Source: Sesamum alatum (lineage: Eukaryota > Streptophyta > Magnoliopsida > Lamiales > Pedaliaceae). Taken from it: 64,000 nucleotides of DNA. Positions 46,013 through 57,615 of the stretch are shown one piece after another; the stretch's first letter is position 1; each line of letters begins with the position of its first letter. Made by a program: the position numbers and the translations under genes. The stretch covers positions 36,044,466 to 36,108,465 of the forward strand of contig JACGWO010000003.1 of the NCBI GenBank assembly GCA_034509735.1. The letters are read 5' to 3'. Below the pieces are notes generated by a model that did no database searches, was not told the origin of the DNA, and worked only from the letters and a program-made list of their open reading frames with translations.

Positions 46013-49000
46013 TCCATAAATATTTTGGATAATCAATAAAATCAAATGTTGCCATTTTCGTCTTTTATTGAATGCGAAAAATTACTTAATCTGCAGTTCT
46101 GCCCTTCCAAAAAGTTGTGCTAAAGCGTTTCATCACCTCTCCAAAGAAGAAAACATGGGTCCCTCGCACATTACCTAATGTCATTTCAAACCACTATATA
46201 TACAAAAAAAAAAAAAAAAAAAAAAACAATGTTGTAGGCTCGTTATAAAAGAATTAATGATTCCCGACACTATATATAACTACACTAGAATCATAATAAT
46301 TTAATAATATTTATCATGATCAGACAAAACTCATGTTAAAATTCAAGTATTAACCAATGAATAAGCTTATCTTTCCAAATTTTTAACTCAGGCACATAAT
46401 TTGTACATGTCACTTTCCAGCAGAGTCGGAAAATTTCAATCTATTTAATTATGAAATTATGAAATTAAAAAAAATTGTAAAGAATCAAATTACAACCCTA
46501 ACAACTTAAAGAATTAAAACATCAAATGACTGTAATTACAAGACTAAAAAATATAATTAAATAATTATATTCTTTTAAATTTGAGACATCTTATTATATA
46601 ATTCGTCGGGTTATTGTATCATATCAATAGCTAAGTAAATATAAGTTATAATTCTCTAATTAATCAACAACTAGTAAATAAAATCAAAGGAAATTACAAC
46701 ACAAAAGGAGTATGGCCAAATTTGGACAAATTGCAAAATAAATGTAATATCATTGTAGTACGATTGGTGTACATATAGTAAAAAGAGAATGATCAATCAC
46801 ATCGTAAACACATCATATTTATATATAATTGGTTCAATTCAATAAAATATGATTTGAATAATTTTTTTTTTTTTGTAAAACCAATGATTTTCTAACAAAA
46901 GTGCTGCATTTATTTTCAACTAACAAAGAATTTGATGACATTCGAACAAATATTAGGTATTGCGAGTCCAGGACTGTTGCGATGTCGGTACGATATATGT
47001 AGATATTGTCCTTTTACTACTCCAGAGGACATACACTTAGCACTGGAGGTTAATTTGATTTTTCGTTTCACTATAAATAATCATAAATTAAAAATCATAG
47101 TAAATCAATACTATTAATCACAGTTAAATAAAGTTAATGCAACAGCTTAAATTTTTCTCATGGTGAATCAATATTCGTCATGGTTTTTGGTCATAGCCAA
47201 AATATTTATCATGGTTTTAGCTATAGTTAATGTTTTGACCACACTTGCAAAAATAACGACTAATGACCGTTGCAAAGTCGTGATAAATTTGTATCCGCCA
47301 CAGTTTTTTTTCTTTTAATCATAGTAATTAATTGAGTTGAAAATTTCTAATGGTTGTGTATGAATGAAGTAAACAGTAATCCGTCGGCTAATCCTTGCAG
47401 TCAATTTTTTCCCTTTAGCTCAACGCGTGGATGTATATATATAAGATGGATCATGAAATGACTAGTTAATCCAATGTTGAAAACCCCGACCCCATACTTT
47501 TTGCCAAGTTTTAAGGATGTAATAGGCCACGACTACTACAAGTTGAAAACATTGGAATTCAATTAATTACCTACTAATGAATAACATTCATTATGTTGAC
47601 ATCAATTTCATGGGATTTATTTAGTTTTCAGTGGGTTTGACCAAATTCGAGCTAAATTTATTAGACTGTCGTTAATTTCAGCGATTATTTATATTTTTTT
47701 TAAAAATAAAAGATATTTTTATTTACAGTAAACCTCATAAGAACTTGTTGTAATTTACAGTTTAAATATAAAATAAAACTGTATTGCAGTTATTGATTTG
47801 GTTTTAGTTTACTACAAAAAAAAAATACAAAAAATCGAACCGCTACATATATATATATATATATTTAAATATATATATATATATATGAAATAGTTTGATA
47901 AAATTAATTAGTTGTTTAAGAAGACTTCAATATCCAATTTATAGATGTCCAAACTCCAAAGTATATAAGTTTTAAATCTGCACATTGCAAAGGCCATTTT
48001 TATAAAGGTTAAAAAAAGCCCAATTTTCTATTTCTCAAAGCAAAAGAGAAAAATAAAAAAAAAAAGGAAAAAAAATTGGAGATGAAAATTTATTTTAGTG
48101 CATCTCTTCAAAATCTCATGTTCAAACTTCTCAAGACAAGTCATTCTTTAACTTCTTCTTTTTTGGTCCCAAGTTCTGGTCCTTCAGGTAATCTCTTTTC
48201 TTTTTCATTTTTTATTCGTTCTTCTCTTATTCTTCCACTCGTTTGTAGTACAAAAAATTTAGTCAACATAAGAAATTCGTAAAATTAATTTGAAGGGAAC
48301 TTTTATTAGATTTAAATCTATATGAATGATTAAAAATATTGTTTTGTAATTTTTTATTAATTATTTTAGGTTTTCTAACATTAAATTTTCTATTTCTCTT
48401 GCAAGTTCATTTTTGTGTATAAGATATTTGTTTGTTGGAAATTAACCTACAAGATGGTTTTAAAGATTTTTAGTTAGTTTTTATGTCTTGATAATTGTGT
48501 ATTTGACTTTATTTATTTTGAAAAATTTATTATTATTTGTCACTTAAAGACTTTTAGCTATATATGCTTAAGTTATTATGTATATTCTCATAATTTATTA
48601 CTTTTTGTCAATATAAAAGTTTTAATTATATATATTTTATTGTTTGTTACCTCGTCTCAACATCTTGTTTTTTTTATAAGTGTTAAAACTAAAAAAATCG
48701 CACTTTTGATTTTATTTTTGAAAATGGCAATTTGACAAATTATTTTGAAAATTCGCGAATGACAATTTATTTTGAAAATAGTTTAGAAAAACTCGGAACT
48801 ACATCGGGATCATATCTAGATTTAGCGATTAGCACAAATGAGATCTTGATTTACCAGTTATGTTGAGGTCTCACGAGTCACAAATAAAAGATTGTGAGTT
48901 CAGATTTACTAATGTGACTAGCTAGAAGGAAATTACTATCGCTTATGTTTGACTATGGACTAAAAATTATGGTAAATGACTATCATTAATTAATTTAGCT

Positions 49001-49020
49001 TATCCATCATGGAGAAAATA

Positions 49021-49485
49021 TGACTTAAATGCATTTATGTCCCGTAACTTAGGTCATTTGACATTTTCATCATTTAACTTTAAGTAGCATTTTGGTTTGA
49101 CATCTTTTTAATTTTCACGATTTTCGTCCTTTTTTCTGTCAGAGTTTACCCTTCTCGCCCATAAATGCATTTTGCATCCCAAGTGACATTTTAAAATTGG
49201 GGTTATTTTTCTTATTTACTCATTTTTTCTAGCATTTTTGTCATTTTACTTTCTATAGTATTATTTTGATCCTGCATTTTTTTTTAAAATTTTTTTGTGA
49301 TTTCAGGCCATTTTTTCAATGGAGGTCACCCTTCTACCAATAAAGGAGAACTCAACGAAAAAAGGACTAAAAATAGCGAAAATTAAAAGGATGGCGGACC
49401 AAAATACTACCCTAAAAAGTTAAAGAACGAAAAGCCCAAATGACCTAAGTTACAGGACTAATAATACATTTAATCCGCAAAAATA
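49021..49485. mobile_element. Foldback element with TTAAATGCATTTATGTCC-type ends
   Basis: The left arm TAACTTAGGTCATTTG returns at the right end as CAAATGACCTAAGTTA, and outer sequence TTAAATGCATTTATGTCCCG pairs with CAGGACTAATAATACATTTAA. Inner arms (GGTTTGACATCTTTTTAATTT and GAAAATTAAAAGGATGGCGG) also pair. Non-coding. Confidence 0.65.
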
Positions 49486-49734
49486 TTGGTCATATATAAA
49501 TATATATATATATATATGTGTTAATATAGAACTATTGACTTATTAATCAATATTTTTTGATATTTTGATGTACGAAACAATGTAACAGACCAATTTTATA
49601 ATAAAAATCTAGAAAATACCATAATATATAATCAATCTATATTATTATAAACTAAAATTTGACAGATCGAGCCATATATATGGGGATCATAAACCCTATG
49701 CACATCAGTAGTTTAATTTGTTTTGGTCGTCGTA

Positions 49735-50066
49735 GATAACGGGACAAAATATTTTTCTAGTCTCATAATTTTTATTTTTATTTTTATCACAATTTAGAAA
49801 CGTGATTATCTCAATTCCATAAAATACGATTTCAGGTATTTTTAGTCTCAAAAAATCATTTGCTTTGCACATATCTGCTCACAACCGTTAACTTGGGATT
49901 AAAACTACTTAAAAGTTGTTGGACTAAAAATACCTAAAAATGTGTTTTATGTGATTAAAATTACCTAAAATGTGTTTTATGGGATCGAGTCACCTGCCTG
50001 AGTTGTATAAAAAAAAATAATAATAATCTAATTTTATGGGACTAAAAAAGCATTTAGCCCTCGAAT
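49735..50066. mobile_element. Foldback element, degenerate
   Basis: The left end ACGGGACAAAATATTTTTCTAG and right end TTATGGGACTAAAAAAGCATTT are imperfect inverted repeats, and inner GGTATTTTTAGTC pairs with GACTAAAAATACC. A partial direct repeat (CTAAAAATGTGTTTTATG) occurs near 49935 and 49965. Confidence 0.5.
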
Positions 50067-50311
50067 AATGTTTGCCATATGTGTGCTAGAGACGATAGAA
50101 CATGTAATAAAGTATATATATATATATATATGCAATTAACTAAAACCTCCAACCGAGCCGAAAACCGGTATTAGTTTCAGTTAATAAGGTTAAAATGACA
50201 TACAGTACGTACAACTTACAAGTGAGGAAGTTGGATTAGACATCACATTGGAATTGGAGCAGCAAAATCTATTATATATTTTTTACAGGATACGGACACG
50301 CTCCTCACACT

Positions 50312-50492
50312 CGGAAATTTCTAGCCCGAATCAGATTTGACCAAACTAAACCAAGCATATAACAAGTGTGATACACTTGCTATGTAATTAATCACTTTTC
50401 CTGAATTGTACATCAATCACATGACAAGTGTATTGCACTTACCATATAATTGATTTAGGTTCGATCAAATCAAATTTGAGCTAGAATTTCCG
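50312..50492. mobile_element. 181-bp Mutator-like MITE with perfect 9-bp duplication
   Basis: Terminal inverted repeats CGGAAATTTCTAGCCCGAAT and CGGAAATTCTAGCTCAAATT (right end, reverse complement). It is flanked by CCTCACACT on both sides (50303-50311 and 50493-50501). A 9-bp duplication is the Mutator superfamily hallmark. It sits about 400 bp upstream of the HRD start codon. Related copies are at 61205 and about 19453. Confidence 0.85.
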
Positions 50493-50808
50493 CCTCACAC
50501 TGTAATATTTGTTTACGTCAACGTCTCAACATTCCGTTTCCAGCAAATACAAATCCAATTTCCCTTGTCCTGATCCAGATATCAAATCACTACTCTCTAT
50601 AACCTGTCTTAAAATCAAGAAAATCCTGTCGCACTGTTCTGGACGTAAACAGATGCGTGAATTTCAGCGTTAAAAACGCCTTCCAACCCAGAAATCCAAC
50701 ACCCCTTCTGCTCTACACCCCATATCCTCCCCATTCTATTACTGGTTTCCACTCTTAATTTCTCTCTCGCTTTTCGGCTGCTGCCTCCCGATCTAATTCT
50801 TACATCTG

Positions 50809-50864
50809 TATAAATGGATGCCGTGATGTTTCGATTCCATGTATCAGGATTTCATGCACGTGTC
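50809..50864 (+). promoter_or_regulatory. HRD proximal promoter: TATA box and G-box/ABRE
   Basis: TATAAATG at 50809-50816 lies 78 bp before the HRD ATG, and CACGTGTC (G-box/ABRE core) lies at 50857-50864, only 30 bp before it. If the TATA is used, transcripts start near 50840 and the G-box falls in the leader. The ATG at 50815 opens a frame overlapping HRD out of frame, which would matter only for transcripts starting farther upstream. Confidence 0.45.
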
Positions 50865-50893
50865 CTAATTCAAACTGAATTGATTAATATAAG

Positions 50894-51475
50894 ATGTCCA
50901 AGTCCAACGGAGGTGGCGGCAGCAGCGTTTCTCCGCCGTCTGAGGCTGGCCCGTCAGCTTTTGCGGGGCGCCACCCGGTTTACCGCGGCGTCAGGCGGAG
51001 GAAGACCAGCGGGAAATGGGTTTCTGAAATTCGGGAGCCCCGGACGCCTAACAGGATTTGGCTTGGCACATTCGCGACACCTGAGATGGCGGCGGTCGCC
51101 TATGATGTGGCGGCGCTTGCTCTCAAGGGCAAAGAAGCGGAACTTAATTTTCCGAATTCAGCTTCTTCTTTGCCTGTTCCGGCTTCCACCTCCCCGCGGG
51201 ATATCCAGGCGGCAGCCGCCAGTGCGGCGGCGGCGGCCGGGGCGGCCGTGGATGCTTTCGGTGGCAGGAATGTCAGAGCTCCTGCGGCGTTCCCGGAAGT
51301 CCCGGCTCCGCATCATGAGTTTGTGGACGAGGATTTGATATTTGATATGCCTAATGTTCTGGTGAACATGGCTCAGGGAATGATGATTAGTCCCCCGCGC
51401 CTGGGTCCGTTTGATGATGAGAGTAGTAATTGTGGTGAAAATGTGCATGATGAGAACCTCTGGAACTATCCCTGA
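50894..51475 (+). CDS. DREB/ERF transcription factor, HARDY (HRD/ERF024) homologue
   Basis: Intronless, 193 aa. The single AP2 domain spans about residues 29-87 ([20 protein letters not shown] ... [15 protein letters not shown]) and has Val43 and Glu48 at the positions (V14, E19) that mark DREB factors. After it come SSLPVPAS, an Ala-rich [16 protein letters not shown] helix, an acidic [19 protein letters not shown] block and the terminal LWNYP. These tail motifs match Arabidopsis HARDY (FDMPNVL.NMA.G and LWNFP), beyond the shared AP2 domain. HRD is a nuclear activator that binds DRE/GCC-type elements; gain of function improves drought tolerance and water-use efficiency. The CDS is markedly GC-rich in an AT-rich setting. 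It is separated from the nearest left gene by 20 kb. Confidence 0.93.
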   Translation: MSKSNGGGGSSVSPPSEAGPSAFAGRHPVYRGVRRRKTSGKWVSEIREPRTPNRIWLGTFATPEMAAVAYDVAALALKGKEAELNFPNSASSLPVPASTSPRDIQAAAASAAAAAGAAVDAFGGRNVRAPAAFPEVPAPHHEFVDEDLIFDMPNVLVNMAQGMMISPPRLGPFDDESSNCGENVHDENLWNYP

Positions 51476-53508
51476 TGATCACTATGATCTGCTCTGGTCT
51501 ATAGAGTCTGAAAATCACCTGATCAAGATCGTTTCGGGCATCATCAGTAATAAGTAATATATATAATCTAGTACGGGGAAGAATACATGTCGGAACTGAA
51601 ACAATCATATCATATATATGTGTGCGTGTGTGTGTGAGGTTTATCAATCTGTGTTGCTTGTAAAGGATCTGCTGCTTTCCCTTCATAAGTTGTGTATTTC
51701 CAGTTGCACCTAATGCCTTGATTTATGATAACACATATTCCAACAACCTCATCAGGTACTTCAACGACGAACAATCGTTTAAAAGTTTAAACTATTATAC
51801 GAAAAATATCACATTCAATGTACTTTTAATTAGGTTCGAGGATCATTAGAAAACAATAATTAGTTAATTGATGAATATAAATATTCTTTGATTTAGTTAA
51901 TATCAAGAAAAAACATATATGGTTCTAGGGTTTTCAATTACACCATACTGACATACTTTTCTGCAAGAATTCTAACATTATAAATGCACTTCAAGAAAGA
52001 ACTGAAAACACACATAGTTGAACTTAATTACAAGTATTGAGATTAATTAATAAGACATAATTAAAGTTAATTAATTACTTCAAAAAAAGCAGCAAATTAA
52101 GATTGATTTATTACAAGAACAGGATGAGAGCAAAGATTTTGAGTTGTGAGTTCGAAAAAGAGGATGATATAAATTGTGAATGAGGGTTTAATTAATTGAT
52201 GGGAGATGATTTGAAGGGTTTGGTGAAGAAAAGCTATCAGGTTGAGTAGTTTAGTCAAGACATAGGAATCATTTAGTCGTTGATTTTTTAGGGTTTTGTT
52301 GTATGCAGTACTGTTTCATTGATTTTGTGTTTATTTATATTATGAATCGATCGAGTGTTACTTAGCAGCAAAAGATGATGCCCGAACATGGGCCCTCCTC
52401 TTTCTCAAGTCTCGACCTGTCTTGTCTGTGTCGACTAATACGCGATTAAACAACGTGTTTGGCTCATGACCTTATTTAATTAAAAGATTGTAATATTTTG
52501 TAATTTATTTTGTTTATGAACTTGTGCTAAATGAACTTTTGGATATAGAATCATAAAGTTTAAAAAAATGTTAATCATGACAATTTCGTAATTAGTAAAA
52601 TTTAAATTAATTATATTATTAGTAAGTAAGGATTAATACCATAATTTTCTCATATGAGCTTATAAAGTTGTAATATTTTGTATTAATTTGTTATTAAATA
52701 TGGGCTCATTTTTAAAGGTGCTTTCAAGTTCCTTAGAATAATTTATAAATTTTTCAAATATTTTATATTATAATATATTGAAAGAATTTATAAATTGGAA
52801 ACAATGTAATATTGGTCCTATAGATTAATGAAGACTTGTTTGAAATAATCAACAACCGAAGCTTTATTTCCTCCCGTTTAGTGAATGTGGTACCTTTGAT
52901 CCTCTCCAACTTCGAATTTGCAATTGATGACTATAATAAAAAATACTAGCACATTTAGTTCAGATATTACCGAAAAATTGTAAGTTTGTCAAAAATACTA
53001 GCACATTTAGCACGTAACTCTTTTAATTTGGAATTTTTAATTTTTCGGCCAATTTTGTTGCCCTAGTACATTTAAATTAAATGTGCCACCCCCTTATAGT
53101 TATAAGGCCAAAATTTCAGTTTTCCCTTACGCTCCTTTCCACATGAGCAAAAGTGATTATAAAAAATAAAAAGCCTAAATTAATTAGATTACGTGCAAGA
53201 AGATATGTGATAATTTTCATCCAATTTAGCTTTTTCGATGAAATATTACATTGTCATTTAATAGAGCCCTCAATTATAATTTTCAAATCGAACATAATTG
53301 AAAGTGTCGTCCTATAGTCAGTGGACCAAAATTGCATTTTTTCCCAACAGGTTTCTCAAAACCCCCGTTTAGACAGGTGGTGAAATTCTCTTATTACAAC
53401 TAAATACACCATGTTTTTCAGACCCTTATTTCAGTATTTGATGACAAGCAATTTCAAGAATTTGATGTATGTATTATTCATGATGAGTAACTAATTTCTT
53501 TTTGTGCC

Positions 53509-53661
53509 TGTAGATTGTAGTAGTTTGTAATTGTAATAGTTAGCTGTTATTTACTTGATATTGTTAATTTGATTATTGTAATTATCTTTATTCGACGTTG
53601 ATGTTCGACAAAACTGCTTGTGATTAATAAAAATCATCGCTTCCAATTAAAAAAAAAAAAA
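53509..53661 (+). mobile_element. SINE family A, 5'-truncated copy with perfect 11-bp duplication
   Basis: Only the 3' body of family A is present (GTAATAGTTAGCTGTTATTT ... GATTAATAAAAATCATCGCT), ending in 13 A at 53649-53661. Perfect target-site duplication CTTTTTGTGCC at 53498-53508 and 53662-53672. The tRNA head is missing, so it is 5' truncated. Confidence 0.85.
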
Positions 53662-53938
53662 CTTTTTGTGCCATATTTCCATGACATCCATCAGCCGGAA
53701 ACTGAAATGATATTCGTCACGTATTTAGCTTTTTCCTTTTATCCAGAAAGTGTCGAATTCATTTTTACGGCTGCATATATAGACTTGGATAATGAATCAT
53801 AGTATAATTGAAAATCCAAGTTTCATTAATGACTAATATATATATAGCATTTTATTTCTTATGTTTTTCATTGCATGTAAAATTAAAAATTGATGCAGCA
53901 CATTGATAATTCAATTGAAAGATTACACCAAACAACAC

Positions 53939-54070
53939 CAAAAAAAAAAAAAAAAAAAAAAAGAAAGAAACTACTATAAGTGTAAATATATAATTATATT
54001 CGTGGAACTAAAATCCACAATTATTTAATTATGATGTCTCAACTTTGTCAATCGAGTAACGCCTTGTGAG
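53939..54070 (-). mobile_element. SINE family B-like head (minus strand)
   Basis: On the minus strand: CGATTGACAAAGTTGAGACA, TAATTAAATAATTGTGGATT and TTAGTTCCACGAATATAATT, then a T run (poly-A on the plus strand at 53939-53961). It resembles the head of family B. Confidence 0.45.
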
Positions 54071-54772
54071 ATCAGAAATGACAAAATTGAACTTGTGATT
54101 TGTAGAAATTGGACCCGAAAAACTTGACTGATCAGTCATCCATAACCACCCTAGCTAGTAGTCTACCTGCAACAACCCGATTGACATCTTAATTTCCTAT
54201 GGACGTAATTAGCATAATAATTTATCAAAATTAGTCGAATATTACTTTCTGTATCAGATTCTACATTTGGTATTTTGAATAAAGTAAATATTGCAAATCA
54301 TACAATAATGCAAAGAGTACGAAAAAAGTTAAACGTCCGGAAAAAAAGCTTCTGCATCCATAGTTTGCTCAAAAATCAATTTTGTAAGAATTTGCTTCAT
54401 TACAAAAGAAAATGATTTTTTCTGTGAGTACGGCTTAAAAATAAATGTAAATAAATTCCATCTTTTAATTAACATCAAACAAAAATAATGCAAAAAATTT
54501 GAGTTTTAATGACTATTTATAAACATTTGACATAGTCTTTAACTTAATGTTTTGGTTTTACCTGCAGAACTAACGACTAGTGTTGCATATTAGACGTGGA
54601 TAGTTAGCATTTATTAATTTTTAATTTTTTTTGTCTGTGGTATTAACTATAACAAAATGTACTATTTTTTCTACTCTTCCCCTGAATTACAATAGAAGGC
54701 CACTGATAACTAAAATATTTGTAATATATTGTAACACTTTTAATATACTTCGAATAAAAATGTGTACGCGTC

Positions 54773-54870
54773 AATGAGGCCTAATTTAGAGAAGTTAAGG
54801 TTATATAATCAAGAGGCCATGAGTTCGAATATCACAGTGTAGTGCAACAGTCGACAAGTACCAATAATTT
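54773..54870 (+). mobile_element. Diverged SINE head
   Basis: GATG/CAATGAGGCCTAATTTAGAG, then TATAATCAAGAGGCCATGAG and a B-box-like GAGTTCGAATATC resemble the tRNA-derived head of family A (compare 21283-21350). No body or tail can be delimited. Confidence 0.4.
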
Positions 54871-55349
54871 TGGTGCAGTCAAGGTTAGTGATAATTACTG
54901 ATAATTAGAGATTAACCAATTTAGTGAAGACCACATAAGCGTAATTATCATTCCTATTGACTGGCTAATTAATGGGATTAGGCATCTGCTGTTGCTGCAA
55001 ATTGGTGACACATTATGTTCTTGAGCTAATTAGATGGGTACAGCCGACTGATAAATAAATTAATTGTTTATAAATTCACTACCAGACTTACCCTAATTAG
55101 ATATAATTGTTTATATATTTAAATGCTTCAGTGCCCAGATCAAAGGGCTGGTAATTTTCACGAAGTGATGATGGTGGGTCCCATGTTTTAATTAAGGTTT
55201 AATTAGATTTCTTCCAGTTAATCCATCTGTGCTTGCCATTCGTGAGGTTCCTCCGCCGACAACTATTACAAGAATTTGATCCGACCACATTAATTGTATT
55301 CGATATATATGTTCTTGTAGTAATCAGATATCAATTGATCTGAAAGTGA

Positions 55350-55575
55350 TTAACGGACAACAATTTTCGAATTTTGCGTGGGTTGATATTATTTCTACTA
55401 TATAGTATATATGATTTATTACTGTAATAGCTAGGTGTTAGTTTATATGATATTATTGATTTAATTGTTTGTAATTGTCTCTGTTCGATATTAATAGCTG
55501 ACAGGACTGACTGTAATCACTTTACTTTTGATTAATAAAATTCATCGCTTTAAATTCAAAAAAAAAGAAAAATTT
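55350..55575 (+). mobile_element. SINE family A, copy 4
   Basis: Body sequence GCGTGGGTTGATATTATTTC, CTGTAATAGCTAGGTGTTAG and GATTAATAAAATTCATCGCT, followed by an A-rich tail at 55558-55574. The head is eroded around the B box and no clear duplication is seen. Confidence 0.7.
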
Positions 55576-55774
55576 CAACCGTGACGTGGATGAACCCTTA
55601 CCTAAATTGTAAGAATAAATCTTTACTCGTTTGGGATCTCGATTAAGGCTTCAAAATCCATTCTAAACGCGACGGGTTTGGGTCTGAATCTAACTCAAAC
55701 CTATTGACAATGACATCTCTATTTATTACCATTCTCCCAATTCTTTCTTGGATTGCCAATGCCACCTTGCTTGA

Positions 55775-55979
55775 CGTATAAAATTGAGGTCTTATAATTA
55801 AAAGATTGTTGGTTCAAGTCCACGAATGTAATCTGCATATGTCTATTTTTACAATAACTTTTTTTTTTTCATTTGAACGCAATCGTCAATTTAAATTATT
55901 GATATATTAAATTAAATTTTAATTTGAATGTATCGCATAATATGATGAATCGTACCCTATAAAAAAAAAAAAAAAAAAA
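55775..55979 (+). mobile_element. SINE family B, copy 2 with poly-A tail
   Basis: Head TAAAATTGAGGTCTTATAAT and B-box-like TGGTTCAAGTCC, internal T run (about 55858-55869), then ATAATATGATGAATCGTACC and CTATAA with a run of about 19 A. The 3' part also matches the copy at 20115-20350, supporting a family with its own body. Confidence 0.6.
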
Positions 55980-56639
55980 TCTCCATGGACCATGAATTAT
56001 GTGATCATGTGCTCTTTATCTTTAACAAATTCTGATTCTGAATATATAGTATTAGTCCAGAGTTGGGTCCGGACAACAAAATTTTGAAGCCCAAGTCCTG
56101 GTTCACATTTTGTAGTTGGGCCCCGACAGAAATCATATTTCATGGACTAGTTTCTGAATGTATCAATACGAAAACATTTTATTTCACGAAGAAGTTGAAA
56201 TTTGTTAAGGGAATGTCAGGAAAATAAAGTTACATATCCTCGTATGTACAATGTGGCAAAGACATGGAACCAACAATTCATAGTGGGGTGTGTTTCTTAA
56301 TGATCAAATGCATGAAATATAATGTCTCACAAGTTTTAAAGTTGAGCCCCTTTTATGTGTGAAATGTGTGCTACCTTTCTAAAGTTTGTGACAAAATCTA
56401 TGCCTCCAATTTATTTTCGAACTTCGGTCAGTTCTGGAACCCATAGTTCATTTTGAATTGATACGATTCAATCCCATACCTTTAAAATCATATTATGTAT
56501 AAATTTGTTGTCATTATTAGATATTTTTGTGTTTGTAGTTCACGTAGAATTGTATTAATTGGGGGAAATCTTTAAATAGTTACTGGTCATACTCTATGTA
56601 CAACTTTTGTTGCTGTTGTGTTAGACCACTCTCCTAGGG

Positions 56640-57010
56640 CGTACAGTCGTGACCGAATCGTAACGCAGCGTGTGAACTTCGAAGGAAATATTTGAAGATC
56701 TGTACAAGACGCGAAGGTGCCGAACTTGGTCCCAGCGTGAGCACTTCAACGATCAAGTCAGGTAGGTCATAGATCGTAAGATCGGAGCTAAAGCACAATA
56801 AATGACGAGAGTAGATACTTGGAATCTTCATAAATGAGAGGTATTTATACTGCTCCGCCATGTGCGAACACCATCTGATCATACCTGAGATGACGCCACA
56901 TATCACCCATCCTCATATTCTGGGGATTCCCTTTAAGGCTTGGGCTGGCCCGATCGAATAGGCCTTTGGTGAATGGCCCTTTGGGCTTTAGTACTATCCA
57001 ACTCAATAAT
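56640..57010 (-). mobile_element. LTR relic
   Basis: On the minus strand: GC-rich U3-like part, TATA box TATAAATAC (56842-56850), then 82 bp later TGACTTGATCGTTGAAGTGC (56760-56741), CACGCTGGGACC and CTTGTACAGATC. The order and the TGACTT motif match the relics at 34790 and 60430. No internal coding region adjoins. Confidence 0.6.
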
Positions 57011-57615
57011 CAACTGTCCTAATATTTCATACGACCTCAAATACTTTATTTTTACGATCTATTGAATTTAGACATTGGAAAGGTATTATCATGATGTTCC
57101 CCGAATGGTTTTGACAATATTTTGCCCTGTAGGTCCCTTTATAAGGAGATTTGAGGTTTATCTCACACACTAAGTTAACAAAATTCGCATTCATCACCAA
57201 AATACTAATCACAAGAAAGTATTTGCCTACTTTATGTTTTAATTTATTGTTTTTTCGATATGCAACTGATTACTCAATTTTTTTAGATATATTGAATATT
57301 ATGATAATATAATTGTCGTCTCGTAAACTATCATAAACTTTTATCTTCCTTAATAAATTCCTTCCAAATTGAAGTCGAATTTCTGTTATAGAAAGATAAA
57401 TAATTAATCAATCAAAATGGCTAGTAATATACAAAGATTCACATTCCAAGTTAAAAATAATTGGTCGACATTTTCATTCGTTTCATGATCAAAGAATCTC
57501 TCCTCCAAACATCCAAGAACTCTAACCCTTGTATTTATCGGCTCATGCCAACAAAAATAGGCTATTCACTCATACAACAAACGATCCACGAAAAACAGAA
57601 CACCAAACTCCAAAC

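Larger units (their letters stand above)
43956..50302. other. Gene-poor repeat region left of HRD
   Basis: No host gene is seen. It contains an LTR relic (44020), short tandem repeats (45905), poly-A and AT runs (46204-46226, 47850-47886), a decayed CACTA-related stretch at about 46910-47340 (GACCGTTGCAAAGTCGTGATA resembles part of the 26811 element), and two foldback elements (49021, 49735). A 68-codon frame at 48076-48282 was examined and not accepted as a gene. Confidence 0.5.
51476..57615. other. Intergenic region HRD-DUF247
   Basis: Starts with the HRD 3' UTR (a GT-rich tract at about 51619-51637). No gene is recognised afterwards. AT-rich sequence carries SINE copies (53509, 53939, 54773, 55350, 55775) and an LTR relic (56640). 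The last about 100 bases are the probable DUF247 3' UTR. Confidence 0.5.

Noticed and set aside
48076..48282. Small secreted peptide candidate with VPSSGPSG, reminiscent of IDA/PIP-type motifs
   Set aside because: No convincing signal peptide, no terminal Asn/His of IDA or GxGH of PIP peptides, and the frame runs on into low-complexity Phe/Ser sequence.
50814..51338. 174-codon frame overlapping HRD
   Set aside because: Out-of-frame shadow of the GC-rich HRD gene, Arg/Leu/Pro-rich; kept only as a potential uORF in the HRD leader.
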